From Silene conica (lineage: Eukaryota; Streptophyta; Magnoliopsida; Caryophyllales; Caryophyllaceae): DNA of 64,000 nucleotides. The stretch spans positions 82,687,010 through 82,751,009 of the forward strand of contig CM055312.2 in NCBI GenBank assembly GCA_029255685.2. Reading direction: 5' to 3'. The notes beneath the pieces were generated by a model. It was not told the origin of the DNA and did no database searches. It was given only the letters and a program-made list of their open reading frames with translations. The translations under genes and the position numbers were made by a program. This document shows, in pieces, positions 1-10,660 of the stretch; the first letter of the stretch is position 1; the number at the start of each line of letters is the position of its first letter.

Positions 1-1847
1 TGTGATCTTTGAGGATGATTAGTTTGATAGTCTTTCAAATTCATAATGCTTGGTTTACTTGGGTTATGTGATAAGTTTCAGCACCTTGACAAATCTGTCC
101 ATTGTCTTGTACAATTTATTTCGACATCTTAGAGTATCCGTCTTTGAAAATGTTGAAAAGAAACCCCTGATTATTTTGAGTTTAGAGTCTACCTCTGAAA
201 TTTCGTAATTTTCTTGCATGTCGTTTGTTCACAATAAATTATTTACGAACAGTGCGCTGAAATACTCGCATAATGGACCGTAGCTCAAAGATTGTTTCGA
301 AAACCATTTTTATACTTTGAAACTATTCTGGTCCTTTTCAATAATTAAACTTTGAAGAGTTTAGATGATGTTAGGATTTTTCCTTGCCCCAAAATGATTT
401 GTTAAACCCGTTTTATGAAGCAGTACATTTTGTGTGACGATTTCTGACACATTGTAAAGATCAGACAATAACCCCCTGTTAAGTTCGTATTTTGAAAATG
501 TTTATTGGACAAATATTGTAGATAAAAGTCTTATTAATCTTACCCAGTTGGCCTTGTATCATTTCGATTTTATTTGAATTAATTATGAATTTTACGGCAG
601 AGGACAACTGAAATGTAAAACGCTTTTAAGACTTATGTTTTATTAATCAGTTTCGTTTATTCTTCTCCCGTATGGAATGGTCTTAAGTGTTGTCTTATTT
701 ATCGATTGTTGGCTCTTGTATGTAAATGAGTTGGTTAACGGTTATGTTAGCTTAAATTGTGTTTTGATGACGGTTATGTTATCTTAAAATGAGTAGGGTG
801 ACGGTTATGTTGCCTTGCTTGTGTTTAGGTGACGGTTATGTCACCCTAAATTGTGTTGGTAACGGTTATGTTGCCTTGGTTGTGAATAGATAGCGGTGAT
901 ACGATTTGTGTATCACTGTAATGAACAAACACCACTCCTGTTATGGGTTTTTATCTAACTATGTTCGGGATTGGTCGGTGTCCGTGGTTATGCGGCCCGG
1001 TCCCTGTGTGTCGTTCGGTGTAGGTTATTACATCGAGAGGTCTGACCAGGTCTTAGGCATTTAGTTGTCGGTTATGCGCTATACATAGTATCCGGATGAC
1101 GTGGTTATGCGCTCCGGTAGCTAGGGCGCGGTTATACGCCCTAGCCTGTTAGTGGAGCGGTTATACTCCCTGACTGTCAGTTGTAGCGGTTATGCTACCT
1201 GACGGCGTTCATTCTATTCTCGGTTTCTTGTTGTTTGCGTGATTGGACATGCCACCTAGTTGTTGGCCTCTGAGTCGATCATTTGGATGTCTGCTTGATT
1301 TCGATATCATCTCACTTGTTGGCTTTAATTATGTTTCACATGCTGATTCATGTTTTCCCATATGTTTTGGTTTATCGCTCACGCATTGATCATGTTGTTC
1401 ATGTTTGGTAATATATATGATTGTTTATGAAATTATATACATGTTCATATGTATAAGATGTTTAGTATTACCGTTTACATGTTTTCTGACGTAAAGTGGC
1501 TGGGAGAACCCTGAGTTACTCCCCACTGACTGTGGCGTTCATGTTTCATGAATGTAGGTTGGTGCTGTTTGGGGAAGACGTGTGCCTAGCGAGCATTGTT
1601 GATAATTCGACAATTATCCTTACGCTTAGTTTAGATTTAATTCATGTTGTTATCGTGGGATACCTTATCCCTCGTCTATTTAAGTTATTTTGTATAATTT
1701 ATACTTTCTCATTAGTTTTTAGCCTTCCGTATGTTGTTTTGATATTCCGCGAAAAGTCTTAATATATATGTCGAAAAGTTTTTAAAAGTATCGTATTTCC
1801 GCTGCAATTTACTTGTTTATTTTTATGCTATATCGCGGGGTGTCACA
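1..1847 (+). mobile_element. Right part of a long LTR (Ty3/gypsy-like), solo or 3' LTR
   Basis: The block ends in GGGGTGTCACA at 1837-1847, the usual 3' boundary of plant Ty3/gypsy LTRs whose start is TGTGACACCCC or TGTAACACCCC. No primer-binding site follows the end, so this is a 3' LTR or a solo LTR rather than a 5' LTR. The left boundary lies outside the window. The block contains an imperfect tandem repeat (701-1205). An 88-codon open frame at 1496-1762 lies inside it and resembles nothing; I do not call it a gene. The superfamily assignment rests on the terminal sequence only. Confidence 0.6.
701..1205 (+). repeat. Imperfect tandem repeat centred on (A/G)CGGTTATG
   Basis: The core GCGGTTATG or ACGGTTATG recurs roughly every 40-60 bases (for example near 738, 768, 801, 832 and 861, and again between 1070 and 1195). 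It is often followed by TTGCCTT or by CACCCTA. Many units place a short word before the core and its near complement after it. The array lies wholly inside the LTR. Confidence 0.6.
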
Positions 1848-3296
1848 AGTATACTAAGTCATTGTTGAAATGTGTCGATAAAGCATTTGACAGACAATCG
1901 GAAAAAGAAAAATATAGCACCATATGGTCCAGATTCCAGAATAATTTTATAGTTTGGTTCTGGTTTTTTATTTTTTATTTATTTTAATATATCTAATTTA
2001 TAATTTTCTGTTTATCCTATAATTATAACTATTTAAATAATTCACAAAATTTGAACCAATAATATCATTTAAATAACTGAAATAATTTGAAGTATCTACA
2101 ATTATCAAGCTAAGGAGTCAAATAAATTGTAGCACACCACATGACAAACTCTTCTACAAACTCATATTAGACATTAAACTCATGGACACCGTAGGTGAGA
2201 ATTGCATGCTCATCTACACAAATATGATAATATATATGGATTACTGAGTATTTAATTTATGAAAGAATTATATTTTTAATAGTTTTTATCGTAGGAGTCT
2301 TATCGATCTAATAATTCACTTAATTCTATTAAAAGTTAACAAACTACAACACAGAAAAAATTGCATGACATTTGACTACTTGATTAAAAGCATGATATTT
2401 TATTAAATATCGTTGTAATTTATAAATAATCTAATTTTTTTTATAGATTTAACACTGACGAGTTTCATGCATTCACCATGGCAATGAAACTGGTCGTCAT
2501 TATGAATTTCTAATTTTATTTTTCCGCGTACAGATAATTTTACCTGTTAAATTGTCAGCGTTGGCTTAAAATTTAAAAATTATACTAAAAAAATCGAAGT
2601 TGGAGTTGGAGTTGGAATTAGAGTAGGATAATATCTTCTTATCCATAAAGTAATGAGTTTAATTAGGATAATTTTCTCTTATTCAAACTACAAAAAGAAG
2701 TTAATATTGACTCAAACTAAGATTCATCGATCCTTTTTACAATAAGTTTGGGAAAAGTAATTGTGCGTATGTTATCCTTTTTTTATGATTTAAATGAAAT
2801 TGCACAAGTAATACTTTTTCCGACTCAACAAAATATTTACACTCTTATTATGAAGAGTATTTTAATTCAATATGAACAATTAGTTGAATAAGTGGAAGTA
2901 ATGGATTAAAAAACTGTACGAGTGTAAATATAGTATGTTATTTTAGTTTAAAAATAAATGTAAGAGAGAATTTAAAAATGCTCAATGTGTAGCATAATCC
3001 AATTATATATATCTAATTTTATTTATTAAAATTTCACTTGAAATACAATACTCAAAATCAGTTAATTAAGTAAAAGAATTGAATATACCAAACGAGCAAC
3101 TCACTCTCATCAAGACCCGTATTAGATGTCTTAAATGAAAAATTATAAGCCATAAAACATTACTCCCTACGAGTGGAGATCCTCCCCATTACTTAAAAGG
3201 AAAAAAATTCTCCATCACTTTCGAACGGTCCAGATTAAATCTTAGGATGATTTAGTGGTTGTAATTATTTTATAGAACTAATGTTTTAATGAAATA
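1848..3296. other. Intergenic, no gene recognised
   Basis: AT-rich DNA without an open frame of note. I see no tRNA, no conserved protein and no clear element boundary. The stretch 2580-3100 has only low-complexity A/T words. Confidence 0.5.
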
Positions 3297-3327
3297 ACTA
3301 GTTTTTCTACCCGTGAAAATCACGGGT
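3297..3327 (-). mobile_element. Helitron-type 3' terminus (minus strand)
   Basis: Read on the minus strand, a hairpin (ACCCGTG, loop ATTTT, CACGGGT; plus-strand positions 3309-3327) is followed seven bases later by CTAG and then T. This is the canonical 3' end of plant Helitrons, which insert between A and T. The element body would extend to the right of 3298. I could not find its 5' TC end, so its length is unknown and no Rep/helicase ORF is present. Confidence 0.5.
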
Positions 3328-6236
3328 TATTTTTTGGATGTCCTTACTTTGGCTATTTTCTAATTAATTTTTCTTTTAAATTAAATAATTTGATTATTTT
3401 CTACTTGTCAATTAATAGCTTGCCAATATTATTGCAATTGTATATGAAATGTAGTGGCGACAATTTAATCAATTAACATCCCTGTTATTATATTTTTCGA
3501 TTTTTTATTTTTCGACTTAAAAATAAATTGGGTTAGAATATTTGTTGCCAACTTAGTATGCTAATTTTAAATATTCTCCATACGGTTAGAATCATATCAT
3601 CATAAATTACATTTTGAGTCATATAAAAATTTTAGAAAACTGAAGATCAGAATAACATTATATTATCTACATAATTCTCCTTTATAGTTCGACTTGCATA
3701 TAAACTATTTAGAGTTTCAATTAATATGTACGTGTTTTGTGTTTTCTTTTATTTATTACTAACCACCATTTTTTTATGAGTCAAAATAAATTGAAGTTGA
3801 TTAAAACACCAAGTTTAAGCACCAATGCGTTAATATAGATATTAATTTTTTGTTTGAGTGGACAAAAAGATAAGAAGATTGTCGTATAAAGCCAAGGTCG
3901 GGGCCTAGGCTCAATAGATCTTAGGATACAAAATATTATAATATGAATTTTCAATTATATTATCACTGCACTCATAACAACATTATCGGGTGTTAACATT
4001 CTTAAATTAATAAATTTGAACGTCTTCTATTAAAATCCATATAAGAAAACAATGATACCAACATCTTTAGTCATAATCGTATAACCGATATTTGTATTTG
4101 TACCAGATATCATTTTTTGTGCTTACATAGTAAAGAACAATTCACTGCACCACTTTTGTATTTAACAAAGTAAACCATTATTATTCAAATGCTGGAAAAA
4201 CGTTTTTTTTTTCCATATATAAAAAGTACAAACGCATAACTTATAAAGTGTACAATTATGTTCTCATCAAAGTTGTTTAATTTTTATTCCATCATTCTCT
4301 ACTTTAGTGAAATTATATCTCATTTTGTAACAAATTGCATGTAATTACATGACAATAATAAAATGGTCATAACTTACAATTTTTTACATTCACCCATAAA
4401 TCCATCATTGGTGTGAGTTATGATGATAGGTTTAATTTTTATGCTTAACTCTCGTTTTCTTAGAATGATGGATCGTCTAAATAACATATATGACAATATT
4501 TTGTAATAAGATAATAATAGCGGATGAAAAAAGGGGGTGTAATAACAGATTAGGCATAAAAAAAATAAGACATGGTCTATTTTATAGGTTTATTGATCGG
4601 TCTAATTTTCACAATTAACTATTGTTTCAGTTTGATGATCTAACGTCTACAATATATTTTAGTAAGATAATAATGATTAATGAAAAAAGGTGTAATATAC
4701 TAATATGAGCTTTGGCAAAATCCGGGTCCATTTTTTATTAGTATAAATGTATAATGTATATATCTAGATTTTTATATGTACGACACTCGACTATATATGA
4801 TAATTTATTAACCCCATGTAATTTAGAAAAAAAATAAAAACGAAGATGGTTAGCAATTGTCACTTTCTTTAAAAAATAGTAATAAAGAGGTTAGTTTTTG
4901 AAAGAAGATCAAATCAAATTTGCTATCAAAATGCATATTTTATACTAAAATATCACCCTTCAAAATTAACTTTCATAAATTTAGAATTTAATCATATAGA
5001 AATAAAAAAACTTTCATAGAGAAATCGAAAATTTAATTTACTTATTGTCTAAAAACTAAATTTACCTGCGCATGACATTATTAGTTAGCTAAGCCAATGA
5101 TTTTATGAAAACGCCTTCACAACCGCCTACACAACATAAGACAAACAAAAAACACCACGAATTAGTAATTTATCTTACAAAATTCAAGCTAAGGAAATCA
5201 AATAAACTACACAAATTTTCACCTCTCACATAACTATTTTATAAGAAGTAAAAGCACAATCTTAAATAGAAGAGGTTAAATAATGTCAATTTAGATTTAG
5301 AAGTTGAATAATATATATATTAAAATTTAGTGACATTAATATTAATTAGGAAAGGATAATGATTTTGGCATTCAAAGGGTTGTAGCTTATTATGAGTTGT
5401 TTTTATAATCTTAATTATGATAAAAATTATTGCAAAGTTAATATGGGAGTTGAAAGGGTGATGGTTAATTATTGCATAAATATGAGAAGAATAATTACGT
5501 TTAAAGATGAGAATTATTTGTGACATCAAAATCAATATAGGGCTTTTAGTTTGCCCAAGTATCCTATTATTATAATTATAGAATTATTTCAAAATTAATA
5601 CGCGAGTTGAATAGAGTGATTAATTATTGTATAGATAGGATAAGAGTAATTATTCTAGAAGATGAAAATTATTTTTTGATATCAAAATCATTTTAGTTTA
5701 CCTAAGTATCATTTTAATTATATATAGATATGTGTATATTGGTAAATGATGGAACAATTGGACAATTATGTATAGGGAATGACGTGGTTTTGTGACGTGG
5801 TAGGTGTTATTTCGTCGAAATATATATAACATTTAATCATTTTTTTATGTAGCTTTTAAATAAAATTTTACAGATAATGATGTGACTTGATAATATTTTA
5901 ATATTGGAATGACATACTTTTGACTTGCTTGCTTTTTTTATTTTATTTATATATTTACAAATAAATGAATTAAATTAATGTAATATGATAAATTGATTAT
6001 CCATGTAAAATTAAAACATGTCATGTCACATTATTTAAGTTAACATTTTAATAAGATTGTATAGACTATAGAGGTTGACATCTAGGATTGTGGACGTGGA
6101 TTTTGTTGGGTGAGGTGGCTTTTTGGTAATCCTATGTGGCTTTTATTGTCGCTGATGTGACTTTTACTTGGCGTTTTAGCTTAGCCTTTTAATAAGGTTT
6201 TATAGATGAATGAAGAGATAGTATATATTAGAATAA
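3328..6236. other. Intergenic; non-coding body of unknown repeats
   Basis: No protein-coding similarity is visible. The stretch probably includes the body of the Helitron-type element whose end lies at 3298, plus an old tandem duplication at 5390-5715. Occasional short open frames (for example 5320-5535, minus strand) are low-complexity Asn/Ile-rich translations of AT-rich DNA. Confidence 0.5.
5390..5715 (+). repeat. Diverged tandem duplication, unit about 180 bp
   Basis: Two successive segments share the order of words: GAGTTGAA, GTGAT, TTAATTATTG, ATAGAATAATTA, GATGAAAATTATT, ATCAAAATCA, TTTAGTTT and AAGTATC. The first copy is about 5445-5560 and the second about 5600-5715. The copies are clearly related but diverged, so the duplication is old. 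Confidence 0.55.
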
Positions 6237-7035
6237 GGCCCTGTTTGGTAAACAGCGGATTAATATTGGTAGAAGCAGATTTAAAAAGCGGATTTGACTA
6301 GCAGATTTAGATTAGCAGATTGTCTAGAATCGTTGTAAAATGACATATAAGGACATGAAAAATTATTTATTAAATATATAAAAGGAATGTTAGTATTTTA
6401 TTAAGAGGGTAAATAAGACAATTTTTTTCTTTCTAATATGCTAATCCAAAATGCTGGTAGGAGCAGCATATTGTAAAATAGCATAATGGCCCTGTTTAGT
6501 AAACAACGGATTGATATTAGCAGGAGCAGATTGTAAAAGCAGATTTGACCAGCAGAATTTGTTGACAGTTTTGACTAGCATATTCAATTAGCAGAATTTG
6601 TCAGAGGTGTTTGGTAATTAGCAGAACTAAATTAGCAGATTATCTCAATTATGTGTCAAATGACAAAAAAGGACATGAATAAATTATTGAGTAATATTTG
6701 TCAAAAATAGGGCAAATATTTTTTTAAGGGTAAAAAGATAATTTTTTAATTTTGCCAATATACTCTTTGAATATGCTTGGGGGAGCAGCATATTACAAAA
6801 GAGCATATTGAAGCTCATTCTACTCTTCCAATATGTTGTTTACCAAACAGTCCAAATAGCATATTGTTTGGTCAAACCTACTAATTGCCTCAATATGCTA
6901 TTTTTTTTTGCAATATGCTGTTTACCAAACAGCGCCATTAACCAAACACCCTAAATAGCATATTGGTAAGTCAAACATGCTAAATCTTTCAAATATGCTG
7001 AAATTTGGCCAATATGTTGTTTACCAAACAGAGCC
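6237..7035. mobile_element. MITE, PIF/Harbinger-like, with duplicated internal ends
   Basis: The left end GGCCCTGTTTGGTAAACA and the right end TGTTTACCAAACAGAGCC are inverted repeats. The 3-bp direct repeat TAA lies immediately outside both (6234-6236 and 7036-7038), as expected of PIF/Harbinger MITEs. A second left-type end (about 6488) and a second right-type end (about 6912-6930) lie inside, which suggests a nested or internally duplicated copy. The motif AGCAGATT / AATATGCT recurs throughout. No transposase is encoded. Confidence 0.7.
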
Positions 7036-7441
7036 TAAGAGTATGTTAGAGAGGAAATGGAGATGATCCAAATTAACTCCATAGTCATACTAAGTATTTT
7101 TACCTGCAAACAAACATACATGAAAACTAACATCATGTAATTATATAGTCGACAATTTATCTAAGCCTCTCAATAGTACAAAAGTAATTCAAAAAATTTA
7201 GAAGCGTTCAACATAAAAAATTATTCTAATAGTAGTAGTTGGCTACACTTCAGAGGACAATTTTCATTTTCATTATATACGAAGCACCGATTTCGGTTCA
7301 AATTTGGAAAATATCAAATTTTTAGTAGTCATAAACTACATGAAAGTATAAGCTAAATCAAATTATTCTAATATATTCGTTATAAAATGTCTTCAAAGCA
7401 ACAATTTTAAAATAAATATTTAGATATTAATTTTGTTATTA

Positions 7442-7471
7442 CCCGGCCAACGGCCGGGCATGAATTCTAGT
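7442..7471 (+). mobile_element. Helitron-type 3' terminus (plus strand)
   Basis: The hairpin CCCGGCC-AAC-GGCCGGG (7442-7458) is followed eight bases later by CTAG and T (7467-7471), the diagnostic Helitron 3' end. The element body lies to the left. Its 5' TC start is not identifiable by eye and no Rep/helicase gene is present, so this is a non-autonomous element. Confidence 0.55.
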
Positions 7472-8218
7472 TTCCTATTAGATTTAGAACAATATTCTTA
7501 TTTAATATTTGTATACTTATTACTATATATGGTTATTAAATTTAATCAATATTTCTATTAAATATGAAAATGGGAAATGAGTTAGAATATAATTGCTTAT
7601 TTTACATATTTGCTATTAGATTTCGAACATTATTCTTTAATATTTATATACGGAGTACTTCATTTAAGGTTATTAGCTGTATTCAACTTTTAACTCAGTT
7701 TGTCTTCGTCTTAACATTAAAATGTGTCAAAAATAGTCTCACTTGGAGATATTAGACAAATTTATTACTTTTTCTTATGCATTATGTTTTTATCTTTTTC
7801 ATATTACTTGACCATTCATAAATACCCATCTTAATTAAAAATTTGTGAAACTAATAAACGAAAGTACTTAATAAGTATTTAACGTTATACAATTTGGTAC
7901 TTAACATGCGAAAGAAAAGAGATAATTTCTTTAATTAAGTAAAAACGGAAATAAGACAAATGTCAAATATACTATACTTTAGGAGTATAAATATAAATAT
8001 TAAAGACCACAATGATGATTTAGATAGACCAAGTGGAATAATTATGTGGATGACATTAATTTTAAATGAGTATTGAAAAGTATTTCATAAATAACAAAAT
8101 ATTTTTTCCTACATATTTTCACTTTATTCTTTATAGATGAGACATTATTTTATATAGTGACGTATTTTTCACGAGGGTGGGGATAAATAGGTTTTAAGGA
8201 AGGAGGTAAGTGTCTTAA
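7472..8218. other. Intergenic, no gene recognised
   Basis: AT-rich spacer with no element boundary or coding similarity that I can support. Confidence 0.45.
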
Positions 8219-8845
8219 GGGGTAGGCCATTTTTTCTCGGGCTTGGGCCTAATAGTTTGGCTCAAAAAGCCCGTGGCCCGGCCCAAAATAAGCCCGATAT
8301 AAATATAGGGTCGGGTTTGGGCCAACTTAAAGGCCCGATTTTTGGCACGGCCCGACCTGAAATTATTTTTTTAAAAAGAAAAAAATTCAAAAGTTGGAAT
8401 CGTATATCACATCATACTAATAATCTAATATCACTAATGCATCGAATTATCAATTTCGCAGATATTTTTATATTTTTATCGTACACCTTTACTTAATAGT
8501 ACTATTCATTTTTTGTCAACTCATAAATTATGTATGGTACTATGGATGGTTCTCCTACCAATAGAGTCGAAGTCAAATACCTAAGACTTGAAAATTTTAT
8601 TTCGTTGCTAATAGTTTGTTCACATATCGATTTTGTCGATTGTTTCGTATTATATTATTTTGGCCCGTTTTGGCCCATTTTGGCCCGAGGCCCGTTATAG
8701 CCCGAACAATTGCGGGCTTGGGCCAAGAAAATTGGCCCATCGTTTTGGCCCGGCCCGGCCCGGCCAGTGTAGTTGGGCCGTTTATTTAACACGGGGCCGA
8801 CCAAACCCGGCCCAGCCCGGCCCACGATCAGGTCTAGGGTAGGGT
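8219..8845. repeat. GGCCCG-rich transposon-like repeat
   Basis: Both margins are dense in GGCCCG, GGGCTTGGGCC and TTTGGCCC words in opposing orientations around an AT-rich centre (about 8360-8640). This is a common plant non-autonomous DNA element architecture, usually hAT-related. I could not identify exact termini or a target-site duplication. Open frames here (8257-8496, 8633-8842) are translations of the repeat. Confidence 0.5.
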
Positions 8846-9657
8846 TAAGCTCCGACGTTTAAGAGTATAATTTGAGTAGTATAACAAAATTTCGATAGGC
8901 TAGGATAATTCAGGGATACAATTGATGATTTTGATGATCAAATTGGTTAGTTAGGTTGTCAAGTTTCGATTTAATGAGTTTAAATATATAATCCCAAAAA
9001 CAAAACTCTTGATGTAGATATATTATGAGCACATTGTGTGAAACAACTATATTTCATTAATTAGTTTTTGTAAGAACTAAAAAAAAGTCATATAAAATAC
9101 TAATGTTTAGAGGTAAAAGTGTGATATTTAAACTTGTATCAAGGCGATAATATCTAATTTTCTTAGAAATAACATGATATTAGGGATGTCCATTCTTCCA
9201 TCTAAATGAGCCAAACTCAGATTAACCCAAGATCCTAGAAAAGATGTTCAACATACTCTATCCTTCCACAGAATCACACCCATCCAAAAATAATCAGCAA
9301 AAATATGTAGCAAATCTTTTACAATGAGTTGCAACATTCTTAAACATGCACCACATAATCTTCATAATTCTGCATCTCAAAAATAGTAAATTATAATAAA
9401 AAAACAATCATCTCATTTTCTCGGATTTCTTATGTTCTAACTTAACTAAATATGGATTTTTCTTTCATCTTCAAACAAGTAAATTAAATAACAATCTCCC
9501 TAGATACCCTTTATTTTTTTTTTCTCCTTTTACCTTATTGTAAATATAACACGGCATAAAAAAAAAAATCCTAAAACACCCTTTTTTATACATTATTTGT
9601 ATATTTGCGTCATTGTAATTTAATTGTTGATAATTCTCATTTTGAAAGATAGAGATA
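8846..9657. promoter_or_regulatory. Upstream region of the ROPGEF gene
   Basis: This 0.8-kb AT-rich stretch precedes the start codon at 9658 and should contain the promoter and 5' leader. No specific cis-element stands out. An in-frame TGA at 9643-9645 bounds the open frame upstream, supporting 9658 as the first usable ATG. Confidence 0.4.
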
Positions 9658-9964
9658 ATGCGGGCACCGGAGCAAGAACAAGATGGTTACCAGACTCGGC
9701 TATCAACTTTTCGTGCATCGAAAGAGGATAGTGGGAGTAATAATGGTCGTAGACATGGATATTCACAAAGCATGGTTATCGAAAGCACAAGCAGCGATGA
9801 TCTGGTTGAAGATACTCGAGCCACCAAGAGTCAAACCTCGAGGTCTGACAAATCCCTACCTCGACCTTGTATAGGTTCATCCTTGGATAAGGACCAAACT
9901 TCTGGACCTCGCTCTCGATTAGGCATGGTTGGAGGTGATAAAGACTTTGTTCAAAGAGGTAATA

Positions 9965-10053
<89 letters not shown>

Positions 10054-10605
10054 CAAGATCCGGTGAGAACCACTACTATAATGAGAACCATGAGAACCTT
10101 CACTAAATCTCCACCTAATCTCGTTTCGAAAGTTTTGAATGATCATTTACCATTAGTTTAGTTTATTCACACACATTCTTTAGTATCATTAAACAAAATT
10201 TATTGATTTTATTAACAAAATATATACTTAATGTACAAAAATACAATTAGGTATACTAAAATGGCTATAGATGCACGAAAAAACCTACTACGTGCATGGA
10301 AATTTTTACATGCATGATAATGATTACTAGGTGCATGAAATAACATTCTCTAGGTGCATGAAAAAGAGTTATAGGTGCATGAAAAATGTTAAGTGCATGA
10401 AAAACAGTAGTACGTGCATGAAAATTAATAAAATGTATCTCGCCTCGATTTCCGACACTAGCATATTTTTTCTCGACCAAGAAATATGTTTTCTAGTCAT
10501 AAAATTCTATGACGAATCCAAATGTGTCATTAATTTTTTTTGAAAAAGTCACTAAGGTAGAGTTCTCAAGGTTCTCATTATGTTGGTGGTTCTCATATGA
10601 TCTCA

Positions 10606-10660
<55 letters not shown>

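Noticed and set aside
1496..1762. 88-codon frame in the left LTR
   Set aside because: It lies inside an LTR, has no family likeness and is no longer than chance frames elsewhere in the window.
9968..10146. Open frames with long Tyr-Ile repeats on both strands
   Set aside because: They are translations of (AT)n microsatellites; the same applies near 10597-10833, 43442-43780 and 43928-44236, except for the real exon pieces they overlap.
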